The position numbers and the translations under genes are program-made. Of a stretch of 64,000 bases of DNA, positions 63,043-64,000 are shown one piece after another. Below the pieces are notes generated by a model. The model was not told where the DNA came from. It was given only the letters and a program-made list of their open reading frames with translations, and made no database searches. The first letter of the stretch is position 1. Each line of letters begins with the position of its first letter. This DNA comes from Rhizaria sp. SCN 62-66 (Eukaryota; Rhizaria, unplaced). The stretch covers positions 1 to 64,000 of the forward strand of contig MEDY01000129.1 of assembly GCA_001724265.1 (NCBI GenBank), given 5' to 3'.

Positions 63043-64000
63043 ATGTTGAAGAACGCTATCCGCATGGCCAAGGCCGTCAAGGCCCCCGTGGTGTCCGCGC
63101 CCGCGCGCAACACCCACCTGCTCAAGGCGCGCATGGCCGAGATGATCCCCAAGCGCCGCGAGGAGTTCTCCGCCCTCAACAAGACCCACGGCGAGAAGGT
63201 CATCGACTCCGTCACCGTCGGCCAGCTCACCGGTGGCATGCGCGGTATTAAGTGCATGCTCTGGGAGACTTCCATCCTTGACGCCAACGAGGGTATCCGC
63301 TACCGTGGCAAGACCATCCCCGAGCTCCAGGCCGCTCTCCCCGGCGTTTCTCGCCCCGGACTCTCTAAGGGCGAGCCCCTCCCCGAGGCGACCCTCTGGT
63401 ACCTCATGACCGGTGAGGTCCCCACCGAGGCCCAGGTTGAGTTCCTCCGCCAGGACCTCCACGAGCGCTCCAAGATCCCCGCCCACCTCAAGCACGTCAT
63501 CGCGGCCCTCCCCAAGGAGACCCACCCCATGACCCAGTTCATCTCCGCCATTGCCGCGCTCCAGACCGACTCGATCTTCGCTGAGAAGTACCACACCGTC
63601 AACAAGAAGGACTACTGGGGCCCCGCGTTCGAGGACGCCCTCAACGTCATCGCCAAGCTCCCCAAGGTCGCCGCCATGATCTACAACCACTCGTACGGCA
63701 ACGGCACCACCCCCGACGCCGACACCTCGCTCGACATGGCCGCCGCGTTCAACCGCATGATCGGCTTCGGCGCTGGGGGCAAGCCCTCGATGCAGGGCTG
63801 GGTCGACGAGAAGGAGTCCAAGGACGCCTTCGACGAGTACATGCGTCTCTACCTCACCATCCACTCCGACCACGAGGGTGGCAACGTTTCCGCGCACTCC
63901 GTCCGCCTTGTGGGCTCCGCGCTCTCTGACCCCTACCTCGCCTTCTCGGCCGGTATGGCCGGTCTCGCGGGCCCGCTCCACGGTCTCGCCAACCAGGAGG
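63043..64000 (+). CDS. CS: citrate synthase, mitochondrial (3' part outside window)
   Basis: Condenses acetyl-CoA with oxaloacetate, the entry step of the TCA cycle. The window holds the first 319 codons without intron or TAG. A short presequence (MLKNAIRMAKAVKAPVVSAP) leads into the family: GEKVIDSVTVGQLTGGMRGI, LDANEGIRYRGKTIPEL, LPEATLWYLMTGEVPT, and the DALNVIAKLPKVAAMIYNH segment. The catalytic His in SDHEGGNVSAHSVRLVGSAL and the substrate-binding His in GPLHGLANQE are present, so this is the eukaryotic mitochondrial type. Codon use is the most GC-biased in the window (nearly all third positions C or G), as expected for a highly expressed gene. Confidence 0.97.
   Translation, partial: MLKNAIRMAKAVKAPVVSAPARNTHLLKARMAEMIPKRREEFSALNKTHGEKVIDSVTVGQLTGGMRGIKCMLWETSILDANEGIRYRGKTIPELQAALPGVSRPGLSKGEPLPEATLWYLMTGEVPTEAQVEFLRQDLHERSKIPAHLKHVIAALPKETHPMTQFISAIAALQTDSIFAEKYHTVNKKDYWGPAFEDALNVIAKLPKVAAMIYNHSYGNGTTPDADTSLDMAAAFNRMIGFGAGGKPSMQGWVDEKESKDAFDEYMRLYLTIHSDHEGGNVSAHSVRLVGSALSDPYLAFSAGMAGLAGPLHGLANQE

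Noticed and set aside
62938-63981. 347-codon open frame on the minus strand
   Set aside because: Antisense of citrate synthase, open only because nearly all codons of that gene end in C or G.
1-64000. CRISPR arrays, insertion sequences, transposons or viral genes
   Set aside because: No spaced direct repeats, transposase, integrase or reverse-transcriptase motifs were seen on either strand.

Overview
This window is nuclear DNA from a mitochondrion-bearing eukaryotic microbe; I cannot name the lineage. It holds genes for COPII coat, V-ATPase, proteasome regulator, Fe-S scaffold, TCA cycle and mitochondrial RNA helicase proteins. Introns are mostly 100-200 bases. Exons of the conserved genes are GC-rich and spacers are AT-rich. 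Many proteins carry long Ala/Ser/Pro/Gln low-complexity insertions, so real proteins are large and GC-rich exons throw long antisense open frames.

The main result is that UAG looks like a sense codon. In-frame TAGs interrupt otherwise continuous coding sequence in SUV3 (inside the helicase core), the questin-oxidase-like gene, the Tudor-like giant, a 994-residue membrane protein and the first partial gene. All 20 genes whose 3' end I can place stop with TAA (10) or TGA (10), none with TAG. The contexts favour Gln or Glu as the amino acid. Two further genome-wide features stand out. The 5' splice site is GTACG- in 17 of 21 introns I could place, instead of GTAAG-. At least 13 genes have a pyrimidine tract plus AG within about 15 bases upstream of the ATG, which suggests 5'-UTR introns or spliced-leader trans-splicing.

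Layout. 0-6.2 kb: end of an Armadillo/cyclophilin-like family member, a decayed tandem copy, and a large novel membrane protein. 7.8-14.1 kb: ISCU and a giant questin-oxidase-like gene. 14.7-22 kb: WW-like mitochondrial membrane protein, pyrimidine 5'-nucleotidase, Erv41/46-type cargo receptor, and the complete Armadillo/cyclophilin-like gene. 22.6-34.6 kb: DUF4476-like small protein, PI31, SEC24, Vma12-like V-ATPase assembly factor. 35-45 kb: unknown mitochondrial protein and a 2,679-residue protein with a split Tudor/chromo-barrel-like domain. 45-51.7 kb: SUV3 and a Spinster-like MFS transporter. 52.7-64 kb: tandem CDGSH protein, SANT plus C2H2 protein, D-amino-acid-dehydrogenase-like flavoprotein, V-ATPase subunit C, and the first 319 codons of citrate synthase.

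Genes lie on both strands without operons. Functional links are loose: six mitochondrial proteins (ISCU, WW-like, 35 kb unknown, SUV3, flavoprotein, citrate synthase), two Fe-S proteins (ISCU, CDGSH), two V-ATPase proteins (Vma12, subunit C) and two early secretory proteins (SEC24, Erv41/46). Three genes (copy A, the membrane protein, the 19.4 kb Armadillo/cyclophilin-like gene) use visibly AT-richer codons than the conserved genes and match no family end to end.
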